From: Alphaproteobacteria bacterium
GTDB taxonomy: Bacteria > Pseudomonadota > Alphaproteobacteria > Rhizobiales > Devosiaceae
DNA length: 35,757 nucleotides
NCBI GenBank assembly: GCA_024279575.1
Contig: JAJRRJ010000231.1
Coordinates: 1-35,757, forward strand
Direction: 5' to 3'
This document shows, in pieces, positions 1 through 7,816 of the stretch (the stretch's first letter is position 1; each line of letters begins with the position of its first letter). The position numbers and the translations under genes are program-made. The notes beneath the pieces were generated by a model. It was given only the letters and a program-made list of their open reading frames with translations, had not been told where the DNA came from and ran no database searches.

Positions 1-14
1 ACAAAAAGAAATCC

Positions 15-1196
15 ATGCGCAATATTGTGCTTTTATCCTTTTCTCAGGCGCTCAACGGATCCTCACAGGGCATCGTCATGTCTGTGGGGGCGCTCGCCGG
101 AGTGATATTGGCCCCGGACCCTGTTTTTGCCACATTGCCAACAACCGTAATGATTACAGGTCTGGCTCTGACTGCCATTCCCGCCACAATGATTATAGAT
201 CGCCTTGGGCCAAAGCACGGCTTTATGGTGGGCACTGTGTTGGCTTTCCTGGGTGGGTTGAGTGCCAGTTACGCCATGGCAATATCCAGTTTTGTTTATT
301 TCTGTATCGCCCTGGCATTTGTGGGGGCTGGGGCCGCCTTTGCGCAGCAATATCGTTTTGCCGCCGCCGACAGTGTTGCTGATGAATTCAAGGCGCGAGC
401 CATTTCTCTAGTGCTGCTGGGCGGTGTATTGGCCGGATTTTTGGGGCCACGCCTGTCTTTCATTGCAAAAGACTGGATTGGTGGTCAGGAATTTGCCGGC
501 TCGTTCTTGATGATTGCAGTGCTGGCTGTTGCAGCTTTTGCTTTCCTCAGTTTCACCAGACTCGCACCGATCGCCAAGTCGGATGAATATGATCAATCCG
601 GGCGCTCTCTTGGGGAGCTGATCAGAACACCCGCCGTGTTCGTGCCTGTTATTTCGGGCATGGCCACATATTCGTTGATGACATTTGTTATGGTTGCCGC
701 CCCCCTTGCCATGGTGACCGCGTGCGGCCATTCGGTTGAAACCGCTACAACAGCTATTCAGTGGCATATCGTTGCCATGTTCGCCCCCAGTTTTGTGACC
801 GGATATATAATCAATAAAATCGGTGCGCATCTCACAACGGGGATCGGGGTGTTTTTGATATTGCTCTGCGCTGCTATTTCCCTGAACGGGATTACCGAAT
901 GGCACTTTTATAGTGCCATGGTTCTGCTTGGTGTGGGGTGGAATTTTGGCTTTATTGGCTCAACCACCCTGCTTTCCAAAGCCTACGGACCATCTGAAGC
1001 GGCCAAAACCAAAGGGCTGAACGAACAGCTGGTTTTCGGTTCTATGGCGTTGGCTTCAATTGGCTCTGGCGCCCTTTTGCAACTGATTGGCTGGCAGTCG
1101 GTAAATGTTCTGGTTATTCCAATCGCCACGGGCACAATTGCACTTTTGGCGTGGGGAGAGGCCCGGCACAGGCGCGAGCAAAAGCTGGCAATCTAA
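15..1196 (+). CDS. MFS family transporter
   Basis: This 393-residue protein is almost wholly hydrophobic, with about twelve predicted membrane helices separated by short polar loops. This is the size and layout of a major facilitator superfamily permease in the inner membrane. A loop after the second helix reads DRLGPKHG, resembling the MFS loop 2-3 signature (G-x-x-x-D-R-x-G-R-R/K type). A second charged loop sits near residues 190-205. The substrate cannot be inferred. The ATG at 15 is the first start in the window and has only a weak purine-rich stretch before it. No in-frame stop precedes it in the 14 visible bases, so the true start could lie outside. It converges on bamE with a gap of 38 bases, in which I see no clear terminator. 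Confidence 0.8.
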   Translation: MRNIVLLSFSQALNGSSQGIVMSVGALAGVILAPDPVFATLPTTVMITGLALTAIPATMIIDRLGPKHGFMVGTVLAFLGGLSASYAMAISSFVYFCIALAFVGAGAAFAQQYRFAAADSVADEFKARAISLVLLGGVLAGFLGPRLSFIAKDWIGGQEFAGSFLMIAVLAVAAFAFLSFTRLAPIAKSDEYDQSGRSLGELIRTPAVFVPVISGMATYSLMTFVMVAAPLAMVTACGHSVETATTAIQWHIVAMFAPSFVTGYIINKIGAHLTTGIGVFLILLCAAISLNGITEWHFYSAMVLLGVGWNFGFIGSTTLLSKAYGPSEAAKTKGLNEQLVFGSMALASIGSGALLQLIGWQSVNVLVIPIATGTIALLAWGEARHRREQKLAI

Positions 1197-1234
1197 GTTG
1201 CGGCCCCTTCTAAATCGGCACTTTCTCAGCTGGC

Positions 1235-1711
1235 TTAGCCGCCAAATGATTGTAAAATTTGCTCAACAAACGTCCGGTCTTCGCCAAAGGAGGCGGTGCG
1301 ACGTGTTTCAATGGCAAACAATCGGCCATCCTGCAAAGTATAAATCGCTTTGTCTGTTACCCGTTTGTTGGCATCAAAATATACCGCCAGAACTTTGCGG
1401 TCGGTAACAGAGCGCAAACCGAACGTTGTTTCTTCAATTTTGGTCTGAACATAATAAAATGCGGTTTCATTGCCGAAATTTCCACGTGTTTGTGGCGATC
1501 CCATAACGGCAACAACCAGATCCTGGCTTTGGCCGGGGCGTACCTGTTGCAAGGCGGCGTCCGAAATTTCATAACCCTGAGTGCGTTGACTGGAGAAAGT
1601 ACCCAGATTTGAAAGTCCGGGCAAACCGCCTGTGCATGCGCCAAGGCTCAAAGTTGCACCCAGAACAGTGGCCAGCATGATCGGGCGATAAAATTTGGAG
1701 AACTTAACCAT
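1235..1711 (-). CDS. bamE: Outer membrane protein assembly factor BamE (SmpA/OmlA lipoprotein)
   Basis: This 158-residue protein begins with a lipoprotein signal peptide. A hydrophobic stretch at residues 10-22 is followed by the lipobox LGAC with the lipidated Cys at 26. The remainder matches the SmpA/OmlA fold: a DAALQQVRPGQS helix, then VMGSPQT (the family's G-x-P turn), then two strands ending in TLQDGRLFAIETR. BamE is a small outer-membrane lipoprotein that supports BamA and BamD in inserting beta-barrel proteins. The length is normal for alphaproteobacteria. It is divergent from the ubiquinol-cytochrome c chaperone gene, the order usual in Hyphomicrobiales. The 191 bases between them must hold both promoters, but I could not assign convincing boxes. 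The stop is TAA, which shows that TAA is an ordinary stop in this genome. Confidence 0.92.
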   Translation of the reverse strand: MVKFSKFYRPIMLATVLGATLSLGACTGGLPGLSNLGTFSSQRTQGYEISDAALQQVRPGQSQDLVVAVMGSPQTRGNFGNETAFYYVQTKIEETTFGLRSVTDRKVLAVYFDANKRVTDKAIYTLQDGRLFAIETRRTASFGEDRTFVEQILQSFGG

Positions 1712-1902
1712 TGATTTGACTATTCCAACCTCTGTCTATTAAAGGCACCTCTGTTAGACGTTAAGAAGCACATGCCTGTTCAGCTTTCACCCTGTTTACC
1801 CGCCATTGACTTCAAATGGCAACCCGGCAAATGGCCATCTTTATGACGAAGGCGTGTTTGCCTATGAGCGCATAATAAATTTTCAACAAGGAAATTTTTC
1901 AA

Positions 1903-2448
1903 ATGATCCTGTCATTGTTCAAGAAAAAGCCCGGCGAAGCGGCAGTTCGCTCGGTCTATGCCAGCATTGTGGCGCAATCTCGACAAAAAGTGTTTTATGC
2001 GGATTGGGACATTTCAGACACCGTAACGGGCCGTTTTGACATGATTTCTCTGCATCTTTGCCTGGTATTTCGTCGCTTGAAAACCAGCAGCGATGAAGAT
2101 CGCAAGTTCTCCCAGAGCCTGTTTGACTTGTTTTTTAAGGACATGGACCATTCCTTGCGCGAACTGGGAGCCGGGGACATGGCGGTTCCAAAGCGAATTC
2201 AGAAAATGGGTGAGCTGTTTTATGGGCTCCTTGCCAGCATTTCGGATGCACTGGATGCCAAAGAGGGTGATGTTGAGAACAAAAAAGCGCTGAGCCAGGC
2301 ACTGGTTCGAAATATCTATGGGGGGGAAGAACCTCAATCCATCAGCGCAATGACTTTATATGTGGAACGGCTTGAGAAGCACTTGAATACTCAGAAAACC
2401 AGCACCATTTTGGCAGGTGAAATTTCAATGGACGCCCCCAATGAATAG
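1903..2448 (+). CDS. Ubiquinol-cytochrome c chaperone family protein (CBP3-like)
   Basis: This 181-residue protein matches the ubiquinol-cytochrome c chaperone family, the bacterial relatives of mitochondrial CBP3/UQCC1 that assist cytochrome bc1 assembly. Supporting features are the N-terminal VRSVYASIVAQSRQ helix, YADWDISDTVTGRFDM, a FDLFFKDMDHSLRELGAGD segment, and VPKRIQKMGELFYG. This layout is typical of the family in alphaproteobacteria. The ATG at 1903 has an AAGGA ribosome-binding site at 1888-1892. The gene overlaps or abuts the DUF177 gene downstream (stop at 2446-2448), so translational coupling is likely. It opens the plus-strand run leading to plsX-fabH. Confidence 0.88.
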   Translation: MILSLFKKKPGEAAVRSVYASIVAQSRQKVFYADWDISDTVTGRFDMISLHLCLVFRRLKTSSDEDRKFSQSLFDLFFKDMDHSLRELGAGDMAVPKRIQKMGELFYGLLASISDALDAKEGDVENKKALSQALVRNIYGGEEPQSISAMTLYVERLEKHLNTQKTSTILAGEISMDAPNE

Positions 2449-2989
2449 TGAAAACAACGAATTTTTAAGTGATACAGTGGTCAATTTGGACCGGTTGCCC
2501 AATCTTGGCCGCCGGTTGAAAATTCAGGCCGACCAAGAGCAATTGCAGAAAATTGCAAAGGCCGCAAACGTGAGTGCTGTTGGCCGATTCAGTGCTGAGT
2601 TGCATGTTGTCAGGGTCAAAGGAGGGGTGCAGGTGATGGGGAAATTATCAGCCGAATCAACACAGCCCTGCGTGGTGACTTTGGAGCCGGTGCATCAAAG
2701 AATTGAGGAAAATCTAAGCCGCGTGTTTATGCCCAATCCCGGCCATGATAAACAGGGGGGGAAGCAGGAAAATGCCCCCGGATCAGAAACCTGTATTGAT
2801 CTGTCAGATGAGGATGTTCCCGACTATTATGATGGTTCCCAGCTTGACTTAAGTGATTTTTTACTCGAAATTTTTGCCATGGCGATAGATTTATATCCGC
2901 GTACTCCCGGCGCAAAAATGACCCCAAAACTTCAGGGCGATGATCCCTCTAAACTGTCCCCTTTTGCAGTTCTTAAAGAAATAAAATAG
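2441..2989 (+). CDS. YceD/DUF177 family protein
   Basis: The protein of about 182 residues belongs to the YceD/DUF177 family. Supporting features are a central VTLEPVHQRIEENLSRVFMP (family C-V-V-T-L-E-P motif, here PCVVTLEP) and an acidic C-terminal half with LDLSDFLLEIFAMAIDLYPRTPG, then a conserved SPFAVLKEIK tail. The family accompanies fatty-acid/phospholipid genes or rpmF. In plants and bacteria it is linked to 23S rRNA or ribosome biogenesis, but its biochemical role is not settled. I chose the ATG at 2441, which overlaps the upstream stop by 8 bases. A GTG at 2417 in the same frame would add eight residues, and neither has a strong Shine-Dalgarno. A 7-base G run at 2755-2761 falls within the gene. 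A 138-base gap separates it from plsX. Confidence 0.85.
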   Translation: MNSENNEFLSDTVVNLDRLPNLGRRLKIQADQEQLQKIAKAANVSAVGRFSAELHVVRVKGGVQVMGKLSAESTQPCVVTLEPVHQRIEENLSRVFMPNPGHDKQGGKQENAPGSETCIDLSDEDVPDYYDGSQLDLSDFLLEIFAMAIDLYPRTPGAKMTPKLQGDDPSKLSPFAVLKEIK

Positions 2990-3127
2990 ATTCTTCAGGG
3001 AAATAAGTGGGGCACAACAATTGATGCAGAAGCAATCAAGCATTGTGCAAACGGGTAAATTCGCATAAATGCGACAGAACTGGCCGGTTTCTTGAGAACA
3101 AAATTTTGAGCGGATGTTAAATATCTA

Positions 3128-4363
3128 ATGAGCGAGTATGTGACAATATCAGTGGATGCCATGGGCGGGGACAATGGTCCGCGCATTGTGTTTCACGGCG
3201 CTCGTTTGGTGTTGCGTGATCGTGGCAATATCCGTTTCATTTTCCATGGCCGTGAAGAAATTCTGCAACCTTTGCTTGATGAATTTCCCGAAGTTAAAGC
3301 GGTGTCCACTATTCGCAACAAGGAAATTGTCATCTCCATGGATGACAAACCCACCGCTGCCTTGCGCAAAGGGCGCAATACTTCTTCCATGTGGTCCGCT
3401 TTACAGGCAGTAAAAGACAAAGAAGCCGATGTTGCCGTTTCCGGGGGAAATACCGGGGCACTGATGGCCATGTCCACCTTTTGTTTGCGCCCGATAAAAG
3501 GTGTATCACGGCCCGCAATTGCGGCTATTTGGCCGACCGAACGAGCAGACATTGTTGTGCTTGATGTGGGGGCAACCGTTGGCGGAGATGCGCAGCAGTT
3601 GGTGGACTTTGCCATTCTTGGAGCAGCGTTGGCACGCGCCTTGTTTGATCAGGAACAGCCAACTGTGGGGTTGCTCAATATCGGTACTGAGGAACTTAAG
3701 GGCATAGATTCAGTAAAGCTTGCCGCCCAGATATTACAGGAACGCGATGGAGCCGGGTTCAAATTCCATGGCTTTGTGGAAGGAAACGACATTGGCAAGG
3801 GCACTGTCGATGTGGTGGTAACTGAGGGATTCGTGGGCAATATTGCGCTAAAAACCGCTGAGGGTACCGCAAGAATGGTCGGTTCTTATTTTCGCAAAGC
3901 CCTCAAGGCTGATTGGGTAAGTAAACTGGGCGCCCTGATTTCCTCGCGTGCATTGACAGCTCTTAAGCGAAAGATGGATCCGCGCGCCATCAACGGTGGT
4001 GTCTTTCTGGGTTTGAACGGTGTGGTGATTAAAAGCCACGGGGGGACCGACGAGATCGGCTTCAAAAGCGCGTTGGACCTCGCCTATGAAATGGGACGCT
4101 TTAATCTCATTAAAAAAATATCCGAAGGTTTGGAGAAATTTGAACCCATTGACGAACTGTTGGCCGATGACATGGTCGACCCTGATGAAAAACCGCAAAA
4201 CATACAAAAACTTGCGACCAAAGATCTACAGCCTGGAAAAAAACCAGAACCCAAACCCGATTCAACGCCCCAAAAGGCTAAAAAGCCCGCCCCAAAAAAG
4301 CGGGTGAGTAAAAATCCCTTGCGGCGACTTAAATCAACAAAAAAACCGGAGCCATCAGCGTGA
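3128..4363 (+). CDS. plsX: Phosphate acyltransferase PlsX
   Basis: PlsX converts acyl-ACP and phosphate to acyl-phosphate, the donor for PlsY in phospholipid synthesis. It acts at the inner face of the cytoplasmic membrane. The N-terminus ISVDAMGGDNGP is the family hallmark, followed by VSGGNTGALMAMS near residue 100 and VVVTEGFVGNIALKTAEG in the middle. GGVFLGLNGVVIKSHGG completes the core. The family is usually about 350 residues, but this protein has 411. The extra 55 or so residues (about 357-411) form a Lys/Pro-rich, probably disordered, strongly basic tail. The ATG at 3128 is preceded by only a poor ribosome-binding site. The stop overlaps the fabH GTG by four bases (GTGA), so the two are translationally coupled. 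Confidence 0.96.
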   Translation: MSEYVTISVDAMGGDNGPRIVFHGARLVLRDRGNIRFIFHGREEILQPLLDEFPEVKAVSTIRNKEIVISMDDKPTAALRKGRNTSSMWSALQAVKDKEADVAVSGGNTGALMAMSTFCLRPIKGVSRPAIAAIWPTERADIVVLDVGATVGGDAQQLVDFAILGAALARALFDQEQPTVGLLNIGTEELKGIDSVKLAAQILQERDGAGFKFHGFVEGNDIGKGTVDVVVTEGFVGNIALKTAEGTARMVGSYFRKALKADWVSKLGALISSRALTALKRKMDPRAINGGVFLGLNGVVIKSHGGTDEIGFKSALDLAYEMGRFNLIKKISEGLEKFEPIDELLADDMVDPDEKPQNIQKLATKDLQPGKKPEPKPDSTPQKAKKPAPKKRVSKNPLRRLKSTKKPEPSA

Positions 4364-5343
4364 CAATAACTCGCACTCTCGTGCGCGGCGTGGGCGGATA
4401 CCTGCCCGAGCGCGTATTGACTAATCAGGAACTTGAGAAAACCGTTGATACCACCCATGAGTGGATCGTACAACGCACCGGAATTGAACAGCGACATGTC
4501 GCAGCTGAGGGTGAATTTACCTCAGATCTGGCCACGCGGGCTGCTGAACGGGCACTCAAATCCGCCAACATGACTATTGCCGACATTGATTTTATTATCC
4601 TGGCGACTACCACCCCGGATTTGACTTTTCCCGCCACCGCAGCGCTGGTTCAAAACAAACTGGGCATGTCCCATGGTTTTGCCTTTGATCTGCAGGCGGT
4701 TTGCTCAGGATTTGTTTACGCCATTGCTACCGCTGACAGCCATCTTAAAAACGGCATGGGTAAACGCGCCCTGGTCATTGGCGCAGAAACTGCAACACGT
4801 TTGCTCGATTGGGAAGACCGCACCACATGCGTGTTGTTTGGTGATGGCGCGGGGGCCGTTGTGCTTGAAGCTGTCGAGGCTGACGAAGAAGATTGGGATC
4901 AGGGCATTCTGGCATCGCGTCTGCGCTCTGATGGAACCCACTGGAACAAACTATATTGTGATGGTGGTGTTTCCACTACCGGCACAACCGGCCATGTGCG
5001 CATGGAAGGTAAAGAGGTTTTTCGCCACGCCGTTGGCATGATTACCGATGTGGTAGATGGTGTGCTTGAGGATGCCGGGTTTAGTTCTGACCAGCTTGAT
5101 TGGTTTGTGCCCCATCAGGCCAACCGCCGGATCATTGATGGGGCTGGGAAAAAAGTTGGTATCCCTCCTGAAAAAGTTGTGGTGACTGTTAACCGTCATG
5201 CCAACACTTCAGCCGCCTCCGTACCCATGGCCCTGAATGAAGCGGTGTTAGATGGACGTATCAAAGACGGAGATCTGGTTATGCTTGAGGCAATGGGGGG
5301 CGGGTTTACCTGGGGAGCATGCCTTATTCGTTGGAAATCCTGA
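4360..5343 (+). CDS. fabH: 3-oxoacyl-ACP synthase III (FabH)
   Basis: FabH starts fatty-acid synthesis by condensing acetyl-CoA with malonyl-ACP. All three catalytic residues are in place: Cys in LQAVCSGFVYA (about residue 113), His in WFVPHQANRRII (about 250) and Asn in VNRHANTSAASVP (about 280). The C-terminus has the usual EAMGGGFTWGACLIRW. At 327 residues the length is normal. GTG at 4360 overlaps the plsX stop, which fixes the start and suggests one mRNA for plsX and fabH. ihfA follows after 92 bases. Confidence 0.97.
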   Translation: MTITRTLVRGVGGYLPERVLTNQELEKTVDTTHEWIVQRTGIEQRHVAAEGEFTSDLATRAAERALKSANMTIADIDFIILATTTPDLTFPATAALVQNKLGMSHGFAFDLQAVCSGFVYAIATADSHLKNGMGKRALVIGAETATRLLDWEDRTTCVLFGDGAGAVVLEAVEADEEDWDQGILASRLRSDGTHWNKLYCDGGVSTTGTTGHVRMEGKEVFRHAVGMITDVVDGVLEDAGFSSDQLDWFVPHQANRRIIDGAGKKVGIPPEKVVVTVNRHANTSAASVPMALNEAVLDGRIKDGDLVMLEAMGGGFTWGACLIRWKS

Positions 5344-5435
5344 TTGACCAATCGATAAAAAGAGCGTTTAATCAAACCCATACGGCTTAATTGCCGAAAA
5401 ATTGCGCGGGTTTCTAATGGGGGTTGGAAAGGTCT

Positions 5436-5747
5436 ATGGGGCAAAAAACACTAACAAGAGCTGATCTGGCTGAGGCGGTCTACGCCACGGTTGGGTTGTC
5501 GCGGACAGAATCCGCTGACCTGGTTGAGCGGGTCCTTGAGCATATGAGTGATGCTCTGGTGAAGGGGGAATCAGTAAAACTTTCGTCCTTTGGCTCGTTT
5601 CATGTGCGTTCCAAAAAGGAACGCATTGGCCGAAATCCTAAAACCGGTGAAGAAGTACCTATATTACCGCGAAAAGTTTTGGTATTTAAGCCAAGCAACG
5701 TATTGAAATCCAAGATTAACAAATCTATGGTTGGCACTGGAAAATAA
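5436..5747 (+). CDS. ihfA: Integration host factor subunit alpha
   Basis: This 103-residue HU/IHF-family protein is the alpha subunit of the DNA-bending heterodimer IHF. Supporting features are TLTRADLAEAVY at the N-terminus, the VKLSSFGSFHVRSK strand, and the beta-arm motif GRNPKTGEEVPILPRKVLVFKPS, which holds the conserved Pro that intercalates into DNA. The gene position after fabH and before a MerR gene is the usual one for ihfA in alphaproteobacteria. I chose the ATG at 5436 because GGAAAGG at 5426-5432 is placed as its ribosome-binding site. A TTG at 5424 would add four residues and lies within that site. Confidence 0.95.
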   Translation: MGQKTLTRADLAEAVYATVGLSRTESADLVERVLEHMSDALVKGESVKLSSFGSFHVRSKKERIGRNPKTGEEVPILPRKVLVFKPSNVLKSKINKSMVGTGK

Positions 5748-5771
5748 CGCGAATTTTTACGGAGATGCCCT

Positions 5772-6254
5772 GTGGGGAAGTCAGCCGAAGCCTTCCGCAC
5801 GATTTCAGAAGCCGCAGGCGAGCTGGATTTGCCTCAGCACGTGCTCAGATTTTGGGAAACTAGGTTTACTCAGATCAAGCCCCTGAAACGCGGTGGCGGG
5901 CGACGTTATTATCGTCCAGAGGACGTACTCCTGCTTAAAGGCATTCGCCATTTGCTTTACGATCAGGGTTTTACCATCAAAGGGGTGCAGCGCATACTCA
6001 AGGAGGAAAGCCCCCGTCATGTGATTGCTATTGGAGAGGCAGGCAGTCTTGAAGCGCTTGAGGCGACCCATGGCGCATCTGAGGGGGCTAAATCCGTGGT
6101 GCGCTCCTCAACCAGCCAGACAAAGGCAGCACAAACAGCTCTTTCTCCGACTGCTGCTGAACAAAGGTTCACAGCACGACAACGCAATCGATTGTCCAGG
6201 GTTATGGGTGAGTTGCTTGAGTGCAAGCGTTTGCTCGACAACGCACGCGAGTAG
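5772..6254 (+). CDS. MerR family transcriptional regulator
   Basis: This 160-residue protein has an N-terminal MerR winged helix-turn-helix: FRTISEAAGELDLPQHVLRFWE (residues 10-31), then RRYYRPEDVLLLKGIRHLL and the wing and helix GFTIKGVQRILKE. The middle (about 85-130) is low-complexity Ala/Ser/Thr/Gln. The last 25 residues form a short helix, RLSRVMGELLECKRLLDNA, probably for dimerisation. No metal-binding Cys cluster is present. The family found after ihfA in Hyphomicrobiales has unknown targets. GTG at 5772 has GGAG at 5761-5764. The spacing of 24 bases after ihfA suggests cotranscription, and a hairpin with a T-run follows the gene. Confidence 0.88.
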   Translation: MGKSAEAFRTISEAAGELDLPQHVLRFWETRFTQIKPLKRGGGRRYYRPEDVLLLKGIRHLLYDQGFTIKGVQRILKEESPRHVIAIGEAGSLEALEATHGASEGAKSVVRSSTSQTKAAQTALSPTAAEQRFTARQRNRLSRVMGELLECKRLLDNARE

Positions 6255-6277
6255 TGACTTTTCTTTTTTTTTGCCGG

Positions 6278-6306
6278 GTCATCCCATGTTATGGGACCAT
6301 CTTTTT
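6278..6306 (+). terminator. Probable intrinsic terminator after the MerR gene
   Basis: A six-base-pair stem, TCCCAT (6282-6287) with ATGGGA (6291-6296) around a GTT loop, can be extended imperfectly by GG/CC outside it. It is followed by a five-T run at 6302-6306. The stem is short and the T-run starts five bases after it, so this is a moderate call. A second small stem with TCTGC (6387-6391) and GCGGA (6396-6400), with T7 at 6405-6411, could be a back-up. Confidence 0.45.
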
Positions 6307-6423
6307 CGTTCACGCTTTTTGCCTTAGCCTAAGAGTTTCGTAACCATACCCGTTCTATCGTGCACTTCTCCGCAATGGCCTTGGGGTCTGCGTATGCGGA
6401 GGCGTTTTTTTCGGGAAGTACCA

Positions 6424-6705
6424 ATGGCAATCAATTTTGCACAAACTTTCAAGCTCTTTATGACATCGATATTTGTGCTTGCACTTGCAGGGTGTGAATT
6501 GCTTGAGGGGCCAATTGAACAAAGTGTTCTCAATCAGGCTATTGCAAACTATAGCGGCCTGTGCGCTTGCCCATTCAGTCTGGATATTGCTGGAAATTTG
6601 TGCGGCGATCAAAGTGCTTATTCTCAAGGCGCAGCCGATGCGACAATCTGCTATATTTCAGAAGTTACCTTTGACATGATTACGCAATATCTTGCCAGCA
6701 ATTGA
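6424..6705 (+). CDS. Small lipoprotein with CxCP...CG.xSAY motif
   Basis: This 93-residue protein is probably secreted and lipidated. Its hydrophobic signal at residues 9-22 ends in LALAGC with the lipid Cys at 24. The mature part holds CACPFSLDIAGNLCGDQSAY, which resembles a Cys-rich motif (C-x-C-P-x6-G-x2-C-G-x-x-S-A-Y) that I recall from short secreted or phage-associated alphaproteobacterial proteins of unknown role, followed by a further CY. The Cys residues could pair in the periplasm or bind metal. I chose the ATG at 6424, which has GGGAAG upstream. An in-frame ATG at 6394 would sit inside a hairpin loop and add arginines before the signal. I do not know its function. Nothing else in the window resembles it. 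Confidence 0.7.
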   Translation: MAINFAQTFKLFMTSIFVLALAGCELLEGPIEQSVLNQAIANYSGLCACPFSLDIAGNLCGDQSAYSQGAADATICYISEVTFDMITQYLASN

Positions 6706-6764
6706 TCGGATGCGTACCGCACAAACAATTCGCCGCTTTTGTGCTGTTTGGCAATAATTAGGAC

Positions 6765-6793
6765 TTGACGCCAAACCCCTTAAAACCTAGGAC
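6765..6793 (+). promoter_or_regulatory. Candidate sigma-70 promoter for tRNA-Pro
   Basis: CTTGACG, the alphaproteobacterial form of the -35 box, has its TTGACG at 6765-6770. Exactly 17 bases follow, then TAGGAC at 6788-6793. The -35 is strong and the -10 is only half matching. Initiation would fall within a few bases of the tRNA 5' end at 6804, as usual for alphaproteobacterial tRNAs. The call comes from position and sequence only. Confidence 0.45.
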
Positions 6794-6803
6794 TTTTTCA
6801 AGT

Positions 6804-6880
6804 CGGGGTGTAGCGCAGCCTGGTAGCGCATCTGTCTGGGGGACAGAGGGTCGTAGGTTCAAATCCTGCCACTCCGACCA
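6804..6880 (+). tRNA. tRNA-Pro (anticodon GGG)
   Basis: A 77-base cloverleaf can be folded by hand. The acceptor arm CGGGGTG pairs with CACTCCG (one G-T pair), with discriminator A and an encoded CCA ending at 6880. The D stem is GCGC/GCGC. The anticodon stem TCTGT/ACAGA encloses CTGGGGG, which places GGG at positions 34-36. The T arm is GTAGG-TTCAAAT-CCTGC. It reads proline codon CCC (and CCU by wobble). It is convergent with the YghU gene, which ends 14 bases away. Confidence 0.97.
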
Positions 6881-6893
6881 TTCATTATAATTT

Positions 6894-7781
6894 TTATGTC
6901 TTTGATAGCGCCGCTTCAATTTTGTCCTGGGTTTTGGTCTCAAAATCGCTTGCGTCATGGCGTTCACGCAGTTGCGTATTCAGTTCACCGCGCGGACTGT
7001 TGACCATGCACCCGCGTATAACGGCTGGGCGGTCATCAATTTCCTTGGCCCAACGCTGAACATGGGTGTAAGAGTCCACATCCAGAAATTCCGCCGACCC
7101 TTCATATAACCGCCCCAGCGCTAATTGCCCATACCATGCCCAAATAGCCATATCTGCAATAGAATACATTTGAGCGGCCATGAATTGATTGTCCGCCAGA
7201 TGCCGGTCCAGAACATCCATCTGGCGCTTGGCCTCCATTGAAAACCGGTCAATGCAATATTGGATTTTTGTGGGCGCATACGAATAAAAATGTCCAAATC
7301 CGCCCCCAAGATAAGGCGCGCTGCCCATCTGCCAGAACAGCCAGTTCAGACATTCAGTTCGCCCCTCATGGGTAGTGGGTAAAAAGGCATCAAATTTTTC
7401 TGCCAGATAAAGCAACATCGCGCCCGATTCAAATATCCGCACCGGGGAGGGACCACTATTGTCCACCATTGCGGGGATTTTGGAGTTGGGGTTGATATCG
7501 ACAAATCCGCTGCTGAACTGCTCCCCCTCGCCAATGTTGATGAAAAACGCATCATATTCCGCCCCCTCAATCCCAAGGGCCAATAATTCCTCCAGCATGA
7601 CCGTAATCTTGACCCCGTTTGGGGTTGCCAGCGAGTGCAATTGAATAGGATGTTTGCCAACTGGCAGTTCTTTTTTATGGGTTGCACCGGCTATCGGGCG
7701 ATTGATATTGGCGAACCGTCCGCCACTTTCGCTTTCCCACTTCCAAACCTTTGGCAGTGTATATTCATTTGTGTCGGTCAT
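6894..7781 (-). CDS. yghU: YghU-type glutathione S-transferase / disulfide-bond oxidoreductase
   Basis: This 295-residue protein matches the nu-class GST YghU, which reduces small disulfides using two bound glutathiones. Supporting features are the N-terminal extension INRPIAGATHKKELPVGKHP before the thioredoxin fold, the glutathione-site turn LATPNGVKITVMLEEL (Thr-Pro-Asn in place of a catalytic Cys), NPNSKIPAMVD with the cis-Pro, and FESGAMLLYLAEKF. The helical C-terminal domain has NWLFWQMGSAPYLGGGFGHF. The ATG with its complement at 7779-7781 is preceded by AAGGGAAG. A GTG/ATG further upstream would overlap the wzy-like gene. Only 35 bases separate it from that gene on the same strand, so it may be read through from the polysaccharide operon, although its function suggests redox housekeeping. 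Confidence 0.93.
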   Translation of the reverse strand: MTDTNEYTLPKVWKWESESGGRFANINRPIAGATHKKELPVGKHPIQLHSLATPNGVKITVMLEELLALGIEGAEYDAFFINIGEGEQFSSGFVDINPNSKIPAMVDNSGPSPVRIFESGAMLLYLAEKFDAFLPTTHEGRTECLNWLFWQMGSAPYLGGGFGHFYSYAPTKIQYCIDRFSMEAKRQMDVLDRHLADNQFMAAQMYSIADMAIWAWYGQLALGRLYEGSAEFLDVDSYTHVQRWAKEIDDRPAVIRGCMVNSPRGELNTQLRERHDASDFETKTQDKIEAALSKT

Positions 7782-7816
7782 GAAGCTTCCCTTATTTGCA
7801 CATCGCATAAATAGCG

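Noticed and set aside
408..905. 165-codon minus-strand ORF opposite the MFS gene
   Set aside because: It lies wholly inside a well-supported membrane protein gene, its translation is rich in Cys, His and Gly without domain resemblance, and it has no ribosome-binding site.
6758..6967. Minus-strand ORF of 69 codons containing a WQDLNLRPSVPQ-like sequence
   Set aside because: This is the well-known false ORF created by the reverse complement of tRNA-Pro; it overlaps the tRNA fully.
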